A stretch of DNA of 64,000 nucleotides, from contig NZ_WBWA01000009.1 in NCBI RefSeq assembly GCF_008932295.1, forward strand, positions 1 to 64,000, given 5' to 3'. Shown piece after piece: positions 43,996 through 53,304 of this stretch; the first letter of the stretch is position 1; each line of letters starts with the position of its first letter. The stretch is from Brucella tritici. Its GTDB lineage: Bacteria; Pseudomonadota; Alphaproteobacteria; Rhizobiales; Rhizobiaceae. The notes under the pieces were generated by a model, which ran no database searches, was not told the DNA's origin, and saw only the letters and a list, made by a program, of their open reading frames with translations. The translations under genes and the position numbers were made by a program.

Positions 43996-44434
43996 AGGGC
44001 GACGACTGACGCGCTTTGTGCAACTCTTCCGGCTTCACGCCGAGCGTATCGGCAATGCGCTGGATCATCGTCGCCTCGGAACGATCCAGCCGATTATCGG
44101 AACATGCAATCTTTACGAGGTCACTAAGCAGTGCCAGACGACGTTCGGGCGCCATCTCCGCCAACATGTTGGCTGCTTGCTTGGTTGTCGTCTCGTAGGC
44201 AAAATCCTTGAGATATTCGGCCACTTCCGGAAGCTCTTCCGGCGGAATGCCGAAATTCTTTTCGGCAATTTCCTTGAACGCGGCTATTTCAGCCGGATGC
44301 TGGTCGCCATCGGCAAACACTACATGCAATAGCAAAAGTAATTCAGAAGCGAGCGCCGGATCGTCGGCCACACGCTGCACGGCGCTCTTCTTGCTGAGAA
44401 AAGCGGTAATCCGCTCAAAAATGCTCTCGCTCAT
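43985..44434 (-). CDS. TerB-like (DjlA N-terminal type) protein
   Basis: A 149-residue soluble, helical protein with the TerB fold: LLLLHVVFADGDQHPAEIAAF and LVKIACSDNRLDRSEATMI are the two acidic, pseudo-symmetric repeats that may bind metal. It has no signal or membrane helix. Family members have been linked to tellurite resistance and membrane stress but the function is unknown. It is translated just before cobE, with overlapping ends, so the two are probably co-expressed. GAGGGG lies before the ATG. Confidence 0.85.
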   Translation of the reverse strand: MSESIFERITAFLSKKSAVQRVADDPALASELLLLLHVVFADGDQHPAEIAAFKEIAEKNFGIPPEELPEVAEYLKDFAYETTTKQAANMLAEMAPERRLALLSDLVKIACSDNRLDRSEATMIQRIADTLGVKPEELHKARQSSPCGF

Positions 44435-44598
44435 GGAACCCCTCGAAGCTATCGGTCAGTGTATAATGAATAACGCCGGATGAGCCGGAAAACAATCTCG
44501 CTCAACGAACTGGCTTTCTTCGCAGATTATCCTTGTTCGACTGGCATTCGCGGAACGGCTGCTCTATGTTGCGCCAACCTCTCCTTTAGGCTCCCCCG

Positions 44599-45384
44599 AT
44601 GCTTGAATTCTTTGACACGCTTACCCTGCTCCTGACGGCTGCGGCATTTATTGCCGGGATCATCGATTCCATCGCTGGCGGCGGCGGAATGATTACAATC
44701 CCCGCCTTGCTGCTGGCCGGAATTCCACCCGTCGAAGCGCTGGGCACGAACAAGCTGCAGGGGCTATTCGGTTCGTCATCGGCAACCATCGCCTATGCCC
44801 GCAAAGGGCACGTGGACATCAAACAACACTGGCCGGAAGCGCTTGCCTCCCTCATCGGCTCGGTATTCGGCGCTTTGCTGGCAACGGTTCTCCCTGTCGA
44901 CATCATGCGCGCAGCCCTGCCTATCCTGCTCATCGCGATTGCGGTCTATTTTGCCGTCAAGCCGAGCCTCGGTGATGTCGACCGCGCGCGACGTATCGGC
45001 CCGTTTCTATTCGGTATCACCCTTGTTCCGCTGATCGGTTTCTATGACGGTCTCTTCGGCCCCGGGACTGGTTCGTTCTTCATGCTTGCTTTCGTGGCAC
45101 TGGCCGGTTTCGGCGTGCTGAAAGCCACCGCACACACGAAGCTCCTCAACTGCGCATCCAATATCGGCGGCTTTGCAACCTTCGCCGCTGTCGGAGTCAT
45201 CAACTGGAAGATCGGCATCTGCATGGGCATCGCCCAGTTCATTGGCGCACAGATCGGCGCAAGCCTCGCCATGAAGGTTGGCTCGCGCATCATCAAACCG
45301 CTTTTGATCGTTGTCAGCCTGGCGCTGGCAGTTCGCCTTCTGATGGACGGAACCAATCCACTTCGCCAGTGGGTCGGCTTCTAG
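44599..45384 (+). CDS. TSUP (TauE/SafE) family permease
   Basis: A 261-residue membrane protein with about eight helices and the duplicated TSUP signature: GIIDSIAGGGGMITIPALLLAGIPP with GTNKLQG in the first half, and GFYDGLFGPGTGSFFML with HTKLLNCASN in the second. The family exports sulfite or sulfoacetate in some bacteria and has been proposed for other small anions or metals. It stands alone, flanked by repeats. Confidence 0.88.
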   Translation: MLEFFDTLTLLLTAAAFIAGIIDSIAGGGGMITIPALLLAGIPPVEALGTNKLQGLFGSSSATIAYARKGHVDIKQHWPEALASLIGSVFGALLATVLPVDIMRAALPILLIAIAVYFAVKPSLGDVDRARRIGPFLFGITLVPLIGFYDGLFGPGTGSFFMLAFVALAGFGVLKATAHTKLLNCASNIGGFATFAAVGVINWKIGICMGIAQFIGAQIGASLAMKVGSRIIKPLLIVVSLALAVRLLMDGTNPLRQWVGF

Positions 45385-45485
45385 AGCGCGTTTCGATCTG
45401 ATTGTATCAGATCAGCGCTCTAAATATTTGTTTTGGGCCGCGCATCTTTTCCGAAAACCGTTTCACACTTTTCGGGATGCGCTCT
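45383..45485. repeat. composite Bru-RS-like repeat, copy 7
   Basis: A double element of about 100 bases. A perfect hairpin (CTGAT / ATCAG inside GAGCGC / GCGCTC arms) is followed by a standard unit in inverted orientation with core CCGTTTCACACTTTTCGGGA. It fills the gap between the convergent TSUP and EamA genes. Confidence 0.75.
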
Positions 45486-45912
45486 AAACCCGAAGCGCGA
45501 CCAGCACCACGCCACAGCCGATCAACACAATACCGAACCAGTTGATGGTGGACATGCGCTCGCCAAGGAATGCCGCGCCGAACAGTGCCACCAGCACAAC
45601 CGACAATTTATCTATCGGCGCGACGCGCGATGCATCCCCGATCTGCAAGGCCCGAAAATAGGCAAGCCACGACGCGCCGGTCGCCAGACCTGAAAGCACC
45701 AGAAACAGCCACGATCTTCCGGAAATCTCGCCGGGTTTCTGCCATTGGCCGGTAACAGTCAAGAACAGGCACAGCGCACCAATAATGACCAGCGTGCGCA
45801 CAAGCGTGGCGAAATCCGAATTGATGCCTTGAATACCTATCTTGGCGAAGATTGCCGTCAGTGCAGCAAACACTGCCGACATCAGTGCCCAGAATTGCCA
45901 ACTAGCTATCAT
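45484..45912 (-). CDS. short EamA-type membrane protein
   Basis: A 142-residue protein with about five membrane helices and a single EamA unit (FWALMSAVFAALTAIFAKIG, LATGASWLAYFRALQIGDASRVAPIDKLSVVL, FLGERMSTINWFGIVLIGCG). Most EamA transporters carry two units, so this one must work as a dimer, as small multidrug-resistance-like proteins do. The start at 45912 has TGGAAA upstream, within a repeat element. It follows cobO by about 60 bases on the same strand. Confidence 0.82.
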   Translation of the reverse strand: MIASWQFWALMSAVFAALTAIFAKIGIQGINSDFATLVRTLVIIGALCLFLTVTGQWQKPGEISGRSWLFLVLSGLATGASWLAYFRALQIGDASRVAPIDKLSVVLVALFGAAFLGERMSTINWFGIVLIGCGVVLVALRV

Positions 45913-45916
45913 TGAA

Positions 45917-45962
45917 GCATTTCCAGCAAAAGTGTGAAACGGTTTGCGCAGGATAATGCGCA
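45917..45962. repeat. Bru-RS-like palindromic repeat, copy 8
   Basis: A diverged copy with core CCAGCAAAAGTGTGAAACGG, between cobO and the EamA gene. It carries the probable ribosome site of the latter. Confidence 0.6.
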
Positions 45963-45971
45963 AAAGAAAAA

Positions 45972-46610
45972 CTAGAACTCAATGCCCTTCTGTGCCTTCA
46001 CACCGGAGCGGAATGGATGCTTTATCATCTCCATTTCGGTCACGAGGTCAGCCGCTTCAATCAACTCGTCCTTGGCATTGCGGCCAGTGATGATGACATG
46101 CTTCATCTCCGGCTTGGCCCTGAGAACTTCGATCACTTCCTCGACCGGCAGATAATCATAACGAAGCACGATATTAAGCTCGTCGCAGAGCACCATATCG
46201 TAGCTTTCATCCAATATCATGGCCTTGGCTTGCTCCCATGCGCCACGTGCCATGGCGATGTCTCGCGTGCGATCCTGTGTTTCCCACGTAAAGCCTTCGC
46301 CCAGCGCTGAAATCGTCACCTGTTCAGGGAATTTTTCGAGCACCCAGCGCTCGCCCGTGTCCCACGAGCCCTTGACGAACTGCACCACGCCGATCTTCAT
46401 TCCATGGCCCAGCGCGCGGAAAACCATCCCGAAACCGGCGGTCGACTTGCCCTTGCCCTTGCCAGTATGGACGATCACCAGCCCTTTCTCTTCAGTCTTT
46501 GTTGCCTGAATCTTATCGCGGGCAGCTTTTTTCTTGCGCATCTTGTCCGCATGGCGTGCATTCAGCTCCTCTTCCGTCATCGAAAGAAGTTTTTCCGATT
46601 TCTCAGCCAT
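45972..46610 (-). CDS. cobO: cob(I)yrinic acid a,c-diamide adenosyltransferase
   Basis: A 212-residue CobO/BtuR-type enzyme that transfers the adenosyl group of ATP to cob(I)alamin precursors. It has the P-loop VHTGKGKGKSTAGFGM, VQFVKGSWDTGE, MVLCDELNIVLRYDYLP and VIITGRNAKDELIEAADLVTEM across residues 160-185. CobR (32837) supplies the reduced substrate. It overlaps cobN by eight bases as part of the riboswitch-controlled operon. Confidence 0.95.
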   Translation of the reverse strand: MAEKSEKLLSMTEEELNARHADKMRKKKAARDKIQATKTEEKGLVIVHTGKGKGKSTAGFGMVFRALGHGMKIGVVQFVKGSWDTGERWVLEKFPEQVTISALGEGFTWETQDRTRDIAMARGAWEQAKAMILDESYDMVLCDELNIVLRYDYLPVEEVIEVLRAKPEMKHVIITGRNAKDELIEAADLVTEMEMIKHPFRSGVKAQKGIEF

Positions 46611-49600
46611 TTACCGCCCTTTCCGGATTCAATTTTTGAAGATTTGAACTCAATGTTTCCAGCTCGAACCGCGCAGAGTTGGAGCGAGGCGTCCAGAAAC
46701 CACGCACGATGGCATCGTTGAGTTTCGCTGCCGTCTCGGCAAGTGCTGCCGGGTTTTTCTCGGCCATGAAATCATGCACCGACTTGTCAGCGATATAAGC
46801 CTGATAGACCGCCTCGAAATGATGGTTTCCAACCTTGCCGGTGGTCGCCGCAAAGGCAAACAGATAGTCGACAGTGGCCGCAATTTCTGCCGCCCCCTTA
46901 TAGCCGTGGCGCATGACGCCTGCGATCCACTTCGGATTGGCTGCGCGCCCACGTACGACGCGCGAAAGCTCTTCCTCCAGTGCCCGGATCACCGGCTTTT
47001 CCGGGCGGGAATGATCGTTGTGATAGACCGAAGGCATTGCGCCGCTCAAGCTTTCAACGGTCGCAGCCATCCCACCTTCGAACTGGTAGTAGTCATCGCT
47101 ATCGAGAAGGTCGTGCTCACGATTGTCCTGATTTTGCACAACAGCCTGAACCGAACGCAGACGCTCCTCAAGAAGACCGCGTTCTGCCTGCCCTTCCTCG
47201 CCTGCACCATAGGCGTAACCGCCCCAGACAAGCCACGCTTCCGCCAGATCGTTGCGTCCGGCCCAGCCGTTCTCATCGATCAGGGCCTGCAGGCCTGCGC
47301 CATAAGCGCCGGGTTTGGACCCGAAGACACGATAACCCGCACGGCGCTCTGCTGTCTTTTCGTCTGCTCCGTCTGCAACAAGGCGCGCCTGCTCAATCCG
47401 CATGCGTGCTGCGATTGGATTGTCTTCGGCATCCTCATCAAGAGCGCCGACTGCGCGCACGGCCTTGTCGAACAGTGCAATCTGCTCTGGAAATGCGTCG
47501 CGGAAAAAGCCGGAAATGCGCAATGTCACATCGACCCGTGGACGGCCAAGCTTTGCAATCGGAACAATTTCGTATCCCGTTACCCGGCGTGACGCCATAT
47601 CCCAGACAGGCTTGACACCGATCAGCGCCAGGGCCTGCGCAATATCGTCGCCGCCGGTGCGCATATTCGACGTACCCCATGCGGTCAGGCCGAACGATGT
47701 CGGCCATTCACCATGATCCTGCGTGTAACGGGTAATCAGGAGTTCCGCAGATTTGCGTCCAAGTTCCCATGCTGCGGGAGTGGGAACGGCGCGACTATCG
47801 GTGGAGAAAAAATTCCGACCGGTTGGCAGTACATCGGGACGGCCACGCGTTGGCGCACCGGATGGTCCCGGCGGCACAAACCGCCCGCCAAGTGCCGCAA
47901 GAAAACCATCTATCTCCGAAGGCCCGCAGGAAACCACCATGGGACGCAGATGCCCCTCGATGGATTGGAGAACCGCCTGCGTCTGCGGCCAGTCTGCGGG
48001 GCACTCTATCGCGCCTGCAACGAAGCTGGCTGCCAGCAATTCGATACGCTCCACCGTATCGCCCGCAATACGCCATGTTGCAGGGCTCGCAGCCCGCAAG
48101 AGATCAGGTTTATTACCCGTCCACGCCTCTGCCATATTGCAGTCAAGGGGATCGAATGTTTCGCCAAGCCCGCAATCCGCGGCGATTGCACGCTGGAGAC
48201 TTTGATCGCCCGGCGCACCGCCAAGCGACACCGGCACGCCACGCGGCACACGTGCCAACGCAACCAGAAGATCGGTCAGCAGCCTGCCTTCAGGCGCCAG
48301 CCCGAAAATATGCAAACCGTCGCGGATTTGCATTTCCTTGAGATCGCACAGATAGGCGTCGAGCTTTTGCAGCGCCATGTCTTCATCGTCGTGGTCGTGA
48401 ATACCTGCATCGCGATCAAGCCCGATGTCGCGCACGAGATCGAGTATCTGCCCTTTCAGCCTCAGCAGGCGGCGCGGATCGACGCCGGAGGCCTCGTAAT
48501 ATTCGTCCACCAGCGCTTCAAGGTCTTTCAGCGGCCCATAACTTTCAGCGCGCGTCAGCGGCGGCGTCAGGTGGTCGATAATAACCGCGCTGGCGCGACG
48601 CTTGGCTTGCGTGCCTTCGCCCGGATCATTCACGATGAAAGGATAGATGTGCGGTGTAGGACCGAACACGGCTTCGGGATAGCAGTTTTCGGACAGCGCA
48701 AGCGCCTTCCCTGGCAGCCATTCCAGATTTCCATGCTTGCCCATATGCACAATGGCATCGATACCTGCGACCTCACGCAGAAAAGCGTAGAATGCAATGT
48801 AGCCGTGCGGCGGCACCAGATCAGGCGAGTGATAAGTCTCTTTCGGATCGATGTTGTAACCGCGTGCGGGCTGAATACCCACGAAGGTTTCACCCAGCCG
48901 CATCAACGGCAATGCGAAAGCGACAAGCTCCTGCGCAAAATAAGGGTCATTTTCCGGCGCCCCCCAGTGGCCTTCGATTTCCTTCTGAATCGCTATGGGA
49001 AGTCTTTCGAAGAAAGCCTTGTATTGATTCAGTGAAATCGTTTCGCGTATCTCGCGCCCGTCACGCGCAGCGTTGGTCGGACCTGCCGTCAAGGCACGCA
49101 TCAATGCATCACCGTCCACGGGCAGGTCAGCGACCGGATAACCGTCCTTCGCCATGGCGTGGAGTACCTCGACCGTTCCGGCGGGCGTATCGAGCCCTAC
49201 CCCGTTTCCAAGCCGTCCGTCACGGTTCGGATAATTCGCGAGGATAAGCGCAACACGTCTTTCATCAGGTGATTTCCGCTTCAAACACACCCAGTTTGCA
49301 GCAAGTTGCGCCACAAAGCCCACGCGGTTTTCATGCGGCTCGTGTGTCACGATATTCGCTTCCACTGCCGCATCAAACTGCTTTGCAGACTTGAAGGACA
49401 CGGCACGCGAAAGCACACGCCCGTCCACTTCGGGCAAAGCGACATTCATCGCCAGATCGCGCGCCAGAAGCCCTTGCTGCGAGCTTTCCCAAACCGCCTT
49501 CGGCGTGCCGGAGAAAATCACCTGCAACACCATATTGCCGCGCTTATCGAGGACAGTCGGCTTGCGCTCCGCCCCCGGCGAAGAAATTGCAAATCCCGTG

Positions 49601-50394
49601 GCGTTCAAAACGATATCCGGCGGACAATCCTCGAACAGGCCGTCGACGACCGCCGCAGACAATCGATCCTTGAGGCTCGAAACGAATATCGGAAGCGGAT
49701 TGAGGCCTTTTGCCTGCAAAGCGGCAATCAGCGCATCGACGGGCTGCGTCTGTCCGCTTTGCACCAGCGCCCGATAAAAAATAATACCCGCGACAGGTGC
49801 CTTTGCATCATTCCAATGCGTGCGAATGCTGTCTGGCGAGGAGACATGCTCTCCCGGCCACCACAGACCAGCCTTAAGCAGAGGTGCTGCACTTTCCGGC
49901 TTCTCGGAACCTGCGATCAGCGCAGCGCAATAGCGAAGGAATGCACCGGTATTCGCAGCCCCGCCCTCGATCAGATACTGCCAGAGTTCATTTCGCTCGT
50001 GGACAGAGATCGTCGAAAACCGGTCCAGCCCATGATCCGGCTTGTCGTCTCCCGGCAATACGGCAATCTTGATACCGTGACTGACGGCACAGGCATGCAG
50101 CGCTTCCAGCCCGTAGGGCCAGTATGTCTCGCCGCCAATGATGCGCACCACGATAAGGCTCGCATATCTGGCAGTACGCTCCACATAAGCGTCCACCGAC
50201 ATGGGATGGGTGAGGCTCAGGAAATTGGCCAGCCGCAAGCTTGGCAAATCCGGCGCAAGTCTATGTGCCTGCGCCAGACTGGCCAGTTCGGTATCGGCTG
50301 CGGAAAGGAACAATATTTCTCCCGGCGTCTGGCCGAGATCGACGGCTTCATTGCCGTCGCTGATTGTTCCTTTCTGGGCAAGAAGAAGATGCAT
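46603..50394 (-). CDS. cobN: cobaltochelatase subunit CobN
   Basis: A 1263-residue large subunit of the aerobic ATP-dependent cobaltochelatase, which inserts Co(II) into hydrogenobyrinic acid a,c-diamide. It belongs to the CobN/magnesium chelatase BchH family. It has KRKSPDERRVALILANYP, NRDGRLGNGVGLDTPAGTVEVL, HMGKHGNLEWLPGKALALS, PFIVNDPGEGTQAKRR and WGTSNMRTGGDDIAQAL. Length is full. The CobS and CobT ATPase subunits are not in this window. It starts three bases after the cobW stop. Confidence 0.96.
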   Translation of the reverse strand: MHLLLAQKGTISDGNEAVDLGQTPGEILFLSAADTELASLAQAHRLAPDLPSLRLANFLSLTHPMSVDAYVERTARYASLIVVRIIGGETYWPYGLEALHACAVSHGIKIAVLPGDDKPDHGLDRFSTISVHERNELWQYLIEGGAANTGAFLRYCAALIAGSEKPESAAPLLKAGLWWPGEHVSSPDSIRTHWNDAKAPVAGIIFYRALVQSGQTQPVDALIAALQAKGLNPLPIFVSSLKDRLSAAVVDGLFEDCPPDIVLNATGFAISSPGAERKPTVLDKRGNMVLQVIFSGTPKAVWESSQQGLLARDLAMNVALPEVDGRVLSRAVSFKSAKQFDAAVEANIVTHEPHENRVGFVAQLAANWVCLKRKSPDERRVALILANYPNRDGRLGNGVGLDTPAGTVEVLHAMAKDGYPVADLPVDGDALMRALTAGPTNAARDGREIRETISLNQYKAFFERLPIAIQKEIEGHWGAPENDPYFAQELVAFALPLMRLGETFVGIQPARGYNIDPKETYHSPDLVPPHGYIAFYAFLREVAGIDAIVHMGKHGNLEWLPGKALALSENCYPEAVFGPTPHIYPFIVNDPGEGTQAKRRASAVIIDHLTPPLTRAESYGPLKDLEALVDEYYEASGVDPRRLLRLKGQILDLVRDIGLDRDAGIHDHDDEDMALQKLDAYLCDLKEMQIRDGLHIFGLAPEGRLLTDLLVALARVPRGVPVSLGGAPGDQSLQRAIAADCGLGETFDPLDCNMAEAWTGNKPDLLRAASPATWRIAGDTVERIELLAASFVAGAIECPADWPQTQAVLQSIEGHLRPMVVSCGPSEIDGFLAALGGRFVPPGPSGAPTRGRPDVLPTGRNFFSTDSRAVPTPAAWELGRKSAELLITRYTQDHGEWPTSFGLTAWGTSNMRTGGDDIAQALALIGVKPVWDMASRRVTGYEIVPIAKLGRPRVDVTLRISGFFRDAFPEQIALFDKAVRAVGALDEDAEDNPIAARMRIEQARLVADGADEKTAERRAGYRVFGSKPGAYGAGLQALIDENGWAGRNDLAEAWLVWGGYAYGAGEEGQAERGLLEERLRSVQAVVQNQDNREHDLLDSDDYYQFEGGMAATVESLSGAMPSVYHNDHSRPEKPVIRALEEELSRVVRGRAANPKWIAGVMRHGYKGAAEIAATVDYLFAFAATTGKVGNHHFEAVYQAYIADKSVHDFMAEKNPAALAETAAKLNDAIVRGFWTPRSNSARFELETLSSNLQKLNPERAVNG

Positions 50395-50397
50395 CGG

Positions 50398-51447
50398 TCA
50401 GACAGCGTCTTTCACGGCCTTGGCGATGGCTGCTTCATCGATGTCATGCAGCCCGATCACGACCAGTCGCGTGGAGCGCGCTTCATCCTTGCCCCATGGA
50501 CGGTCGAAATAATGCTCGATGCGTGGGCCGACCGCCTGCACGACCAGACGCATCGGCTTGCCCGGCACATCGACAAAGCCTTTCAGGCGAAGAATATCGT
50601 GTTCCGCAATGACCGCTTTCAGCTTTTCCGTGAACAGCTTGGGATCGCCCACAGAGTCCGCTTCGACTACGAAGCTCTCGAACTCGTCATGATCGTGCTC
50701 ATGTCCATCTGCATGATGGATTTCATGGTGGGATTTGCGGTTGGCGATGTCGTCTTCAGTGCCAACGCCAAGGCCGAGCAAAACGTCAGCTCCAAGTTTG
50801 CCAAAGCTCGCAGGAACCATATTCACCCTGCGCGACGAACGCTCGGCCACATCGGCCTTAACGCCGTCAAGCATCGAGGCGTCAATCAGATCGGCTTTGT
50901 TGAGAACAATCAGATCGGCAGCATGAATCTGATCCTCAAAAAGTTCCTCTAAGGGGCTTTCATGGTCAAGAGATTCATCCGCTGCGCGCTGTGCATCCAC
51001 CTTGTCGAGGTCATCGGCAAAACGACCTTCGGCAACGGCTGCCGCATCAATCACGGTTACCACACCGTCGACGGTTACCTGCGTCTTGATTTCCGGCCAG
51101 TTGAATGCGGCGACGAGTGGCTGCGGCAATGCCAGGCCGGAGGTCTCGATCACAATATGATCTGGACGATCAGCGCGATCCAGAAGCTTGGTCATGGTCG
51201 GGATGAAATCATCGGCAACGGTGCAGCAGATGCAACCATTATTGAGTTCAATCACATCTTCTTCACGGCATGCTTCGATACCGCAACCTTTCAGAATACC
51301 GCCATCGACACCGAGATCGCCGAACTCATTGATAATCAACGCGATGCGTTTTCCGTCAGCGTTTTCCAGCAGGTTGCGGATCATCGTCGTTTTGCCCGAT
51401 CCGAGAAAACCCGTGATGACTGTTGCGGGAATTTTCTGTCCCTGCAT
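50398..51447 (-). CDS. cobW: cobalamin biosynthesis GTPase CobW
   Basis: A 349-residue G3E-family GTPase thought to deliver cobalt to the chelatase. The P-loop is GFLGSGKTT (residues 13-21). The metal-binding CxCC motif is at residues 72-75 (GCICCTV). ETSGLALP and NKADLID (NKxD) are present. A histidine-rich metal-binding stretch with HHADGHEHDHDEF lies before the C-terminal domain. CobW is part of the B12 regulon in many proteobacteria, in accord with its place directly upstream of cobN. Confidence 0.95.
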   Translation of the reverse strand: MQGQKIPATVITGFLGSGKTTMIRNLLENADGKRIALIINEFGDLGVDGGILKGCGIEACREEDVIELNNGCICCTVADDFIPTMTKLLDRADRPDHIVIETSGLALPQPLVAAFNWPEIKTQVTVDGVVTVIDAAAVAEGRFADDLDKVDAQRAADESLDHESPLEELFEDQIHAADLIVLNKADLIDASMLDGVKADVAERSSRRVNMVPASFGKLGADVLLGLGVGTEDDIANRKSHHEIHHADGHEHDHDEFESFVVEADSVGDPKLFTEKLKAVIAEHDILRLKGFVDVPGKPMRLVVQAVGPRIEHYFDRPWGKDEARSTRLVVIGLHDIDEAAIAKAVKDAV

Positions 51448-51451
51448 CGAT

Positions 51452-51979
51452 TTATCCCTTCATCTTGAGCGGCAGCCCTGCCGCCATGAAATAAACTTCA
51501 TCCGCAACCGCGGCCACTGCCTGGTGCAGAAAGCCTGCATGATCGCGAAATTCCCGTGCCATGCGATTTTCCGGCACGATCCCTAGTCCAACTTCGTTCG
51601 AAACAAAAACAACAGGCCCGGCAAGATCCGGCAGCATAGCAACAAGACTTGCCGTCTCTGTTGCTATATCGCGCTCGGCCATCATCAGATTGGTCAGCCA
51701 CAGGGTCAAACAATCGACCAGCACGAACCGATCCGCAGCAACATGCAATGTTAGTGTGCCAATGAGATCGAGCGGCTCCTCTACCGTCTGCCATTCTGAA
51801 CCACGGCGGTCGCGGTGAATGGTTATGCGGCTTTCCATTTCCTTGTCGAAGGCGCGTCCTGTTGCCAGATAGAGCGGTTGAAGCCCCGAGGACGCAACCA
51901 TCTTCTCGGCATAGGACGACTTGCCCGAACGGGCTCCGCCAAGGACCAGAACCGATTTTCCCGGCGAAGCCATTTTCAT
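51452..51979 (-). CDS. cobP: adenosylcobinamide kinase / guanylyltransferase
   Basis: A 175-residue bifunctional enzyme that phosphorylates adenosylcobinamide and attaches GMP to give GDP-cobinamide. The P-loop is [13 protein letters not shown] (residues 13-25). [12 protein letters not shown], the guanylylated-histidine region [22 protein letters not shown] and [12 protein letters not shown] are all conserved. It overlaps the cbtA stop by one base and sits five bases before cobW. Confidence 0.95.
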   Translation of the reverse strand: MKMASPGKSVLVLGGARSGKSSYAEKMVASSGLQPLYLATGRAFDKEMESRITIHRDRRGSEWQTVEEPLDLIGTLTLHVAADRFVLVDCLTLWLTNLMMAERDIATETASLVAMLPDLAGPVVFVSNEVGLGIVPENRMAREFRDHAGFLHQAVAAVADEVYFMAAGLPLKMKG

Positions 51980-52692
51980 CAGCCCTCAATCTCGGACGAT
52001 GCATAGTGCTGGATGAACCAGCCGAGTGCGAGGCCGATCACCGCCCACATGAACAGGTTCGTCGCCAGCGATGCGACTGCATATTGCGAAGCAAGCAGTG
52101 ATGGAATCGGCGACGAGATGTCTTCCGGATGCGGTGCACCATAGAGATGTGGAGCCACGATCAACACCAGACCGAGGATTTTTGCCCAGATTTCCTGGCG
52201 CAACACGATGAGATAGAGCCCCAGACCGCTCAGCACCACGGTTGCAATCCACCAGAGCTGACGTTCGGCCAGATCAGCCGCAGGCATTGCCGGCAATTCC
52301 GGTGACAAACCCAACGCGGGCAGAAAAGCGACAGCAAAAAAGCCCGCGACGCCCCAATAAATGCCATTCTGTACCGTAATGCGGCGCCCTAGAAGCAAGG
52401 CCACGCCACCAAGCAGCAAGGCAAACCCCGCTCCCGCTACGAGATTGGCAAGGATCGTATTGCCCAATCGCCCAAAAGGCAGTTCGGCGCCTTCTTCTTC
52501 AGCATCTGCGGCAGCGGCACCGTGATCATGCGGCGTGGCTTCCGCCTCGCCATGGCTGTGGCCCCCACCAGCATCTTCATAGACTTCGGCTTGCAGGATC
52601 AAAGGCACTGTCTTCAAATACATGGCGGGGGTAACCAGCAGCCCGGCCAGAAGACCGGCAGCAAGTGTCGCCAACAAATAACGGATCAACAT
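51979..52692 (-). CDS. cbtA: cobalt transporter subunit CbtA
   Basis: A 237-residue membrane protein with about six helices, matching Cbt[20 protein letters not shown] at the N-terminus, [21 protein letters not shown] and [17 protein letters not shown] [19 protein letters not shown] histidine-rich loop with [17 protein letters not shown] after helix 1 probably binds cobalt. Known B12-regulon analyses pair it with CbtB. It lies between cbtB and cobP in the riboswitch operon. Confidence 0.9.
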   Translation of the reverse strand: MLIRYLLATLAAGLLAGLLVTPAMYLKTVPLILQAEVYEDAGGGHSHGEAEATPHDHGAAAADAEEEGAELPFGRLGNTILANLVAGAGFALLLGGVALLLGRRITVQNGIYWGVAGFFAVAFLPALGLSPELPAMPAADLAERQLWWIATVVLSGLGLYLIVLRQEIWAKILGLVLIVAPHLYGAPHPEDISSPIPSLLASQYAVASLATNLFMWAVIGLALGWFIQHYASSEIEG

Positions 52693-52777
52693 TTCTGTCC
52701 CTCAATAGCAATTTCGCGCCGATGGCCGTCCGCCATCGAGCCTTGCTCAGCTTCAATTCTCAAAAGGATTAGGCTGC

Positions 52778-52966
52778 TCAGTGGCAGGGAAAACCATAAG
52801 AATGGCGCGTATCGTGCGCTGAATCGTGCAGCGTATCGGAATGGGCAAGCCCTACGCCGTAGATCAGGAACGCACCGAGAAGCAGTGAAACCACAGCCGT
52901 GCCCAGACGAGCAGCGAGCGGCATTGCGAGTGTGCTGGAAACAGAATCTTGAGTACGTGCAGCCAT
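52778..52966 (-). CDS. cbtB: cobalt transporter subunit CbtB
   Basis: A 62-residue protein with one membrane helix (LGTAVVSLLLGAFLIYGVGL) followed by a histidine-rich tail (AHSDTLHDSAHDTRHSYGFPCH) that has the metal-binding pattern of CbtB. The start at 52966 has a full ribosome site (CGGAGG, five bases before ATG). It is the first gene after the cobalamin riboswitch, so cobalt uptake should be shut off by B12. Confidence 0.92.
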   Translation of the reverse strand: MAARTQDSVSSTLAMPLAARLGTAVVSLLLGAFLIYGVGLAHSDTLHDSAHDTRHSYGFPCH

Positions 52967-53029
52967 GACAACCTCCGTGCAGGCAGCAGGGAAAGACCTC
53001 CCATGGGGTTCAGGCTCTATGCCCTCACG

Positions 53030-53255
53030 CAACAGGCAGGTCTCCTGGCTCACGGGTCGCGGGGATTGAAGCTACCTTCCCAGAAGCCGTTAATGCTTCC
53101 AGTGGTTACCGGCTGCCCGGCTTGCCTCATCCCTCACCGCTCTACAGTCGCGGGGTCGGCTGCGATAAAGACGCCCGGATTGGGTCCGTCCGTCGCATTC
53201 CCTTTTTGGTATCGCCGGGATTCGTCCCGGCAAAGACCTGTTGCATGGTTTTGAC
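53030..53255 (-). promoter_or_regulatory. cobalamin riboswitch
   Basis: On the minus strand a leader of about 225 bases has the conserved parts of the class I cobalamin riboswitch in order. They are a GGGAATGCGACGGA block, GCGACTGTAGAGCGG, CCGGTAACCACTGG, GGGAAGG and the B12 box AGCCAGGAGACCTGCC (about 53035-53050). It ends some 65 bases before cbtB and should repress cbtB-cbtA-cobP-cobW-cobN-cobO when adenosylcobalamin is abundant. Readthrough from cobQ could also feed into it. Confidence 0.95.
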
Positions 53256-53304
53256 ACTAGGCTTTCGCCCCATCGGCGTCAATCGCGACCGATGATTGAC
53301 GACC

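Noticed and set aside
49306-50952. A 548-codon open frame opposite cobN and cobW
   Set aside because: It spans the boundary of two well-supported genes on the other strand, shows no motifs, and has the composition of a mirror frame.
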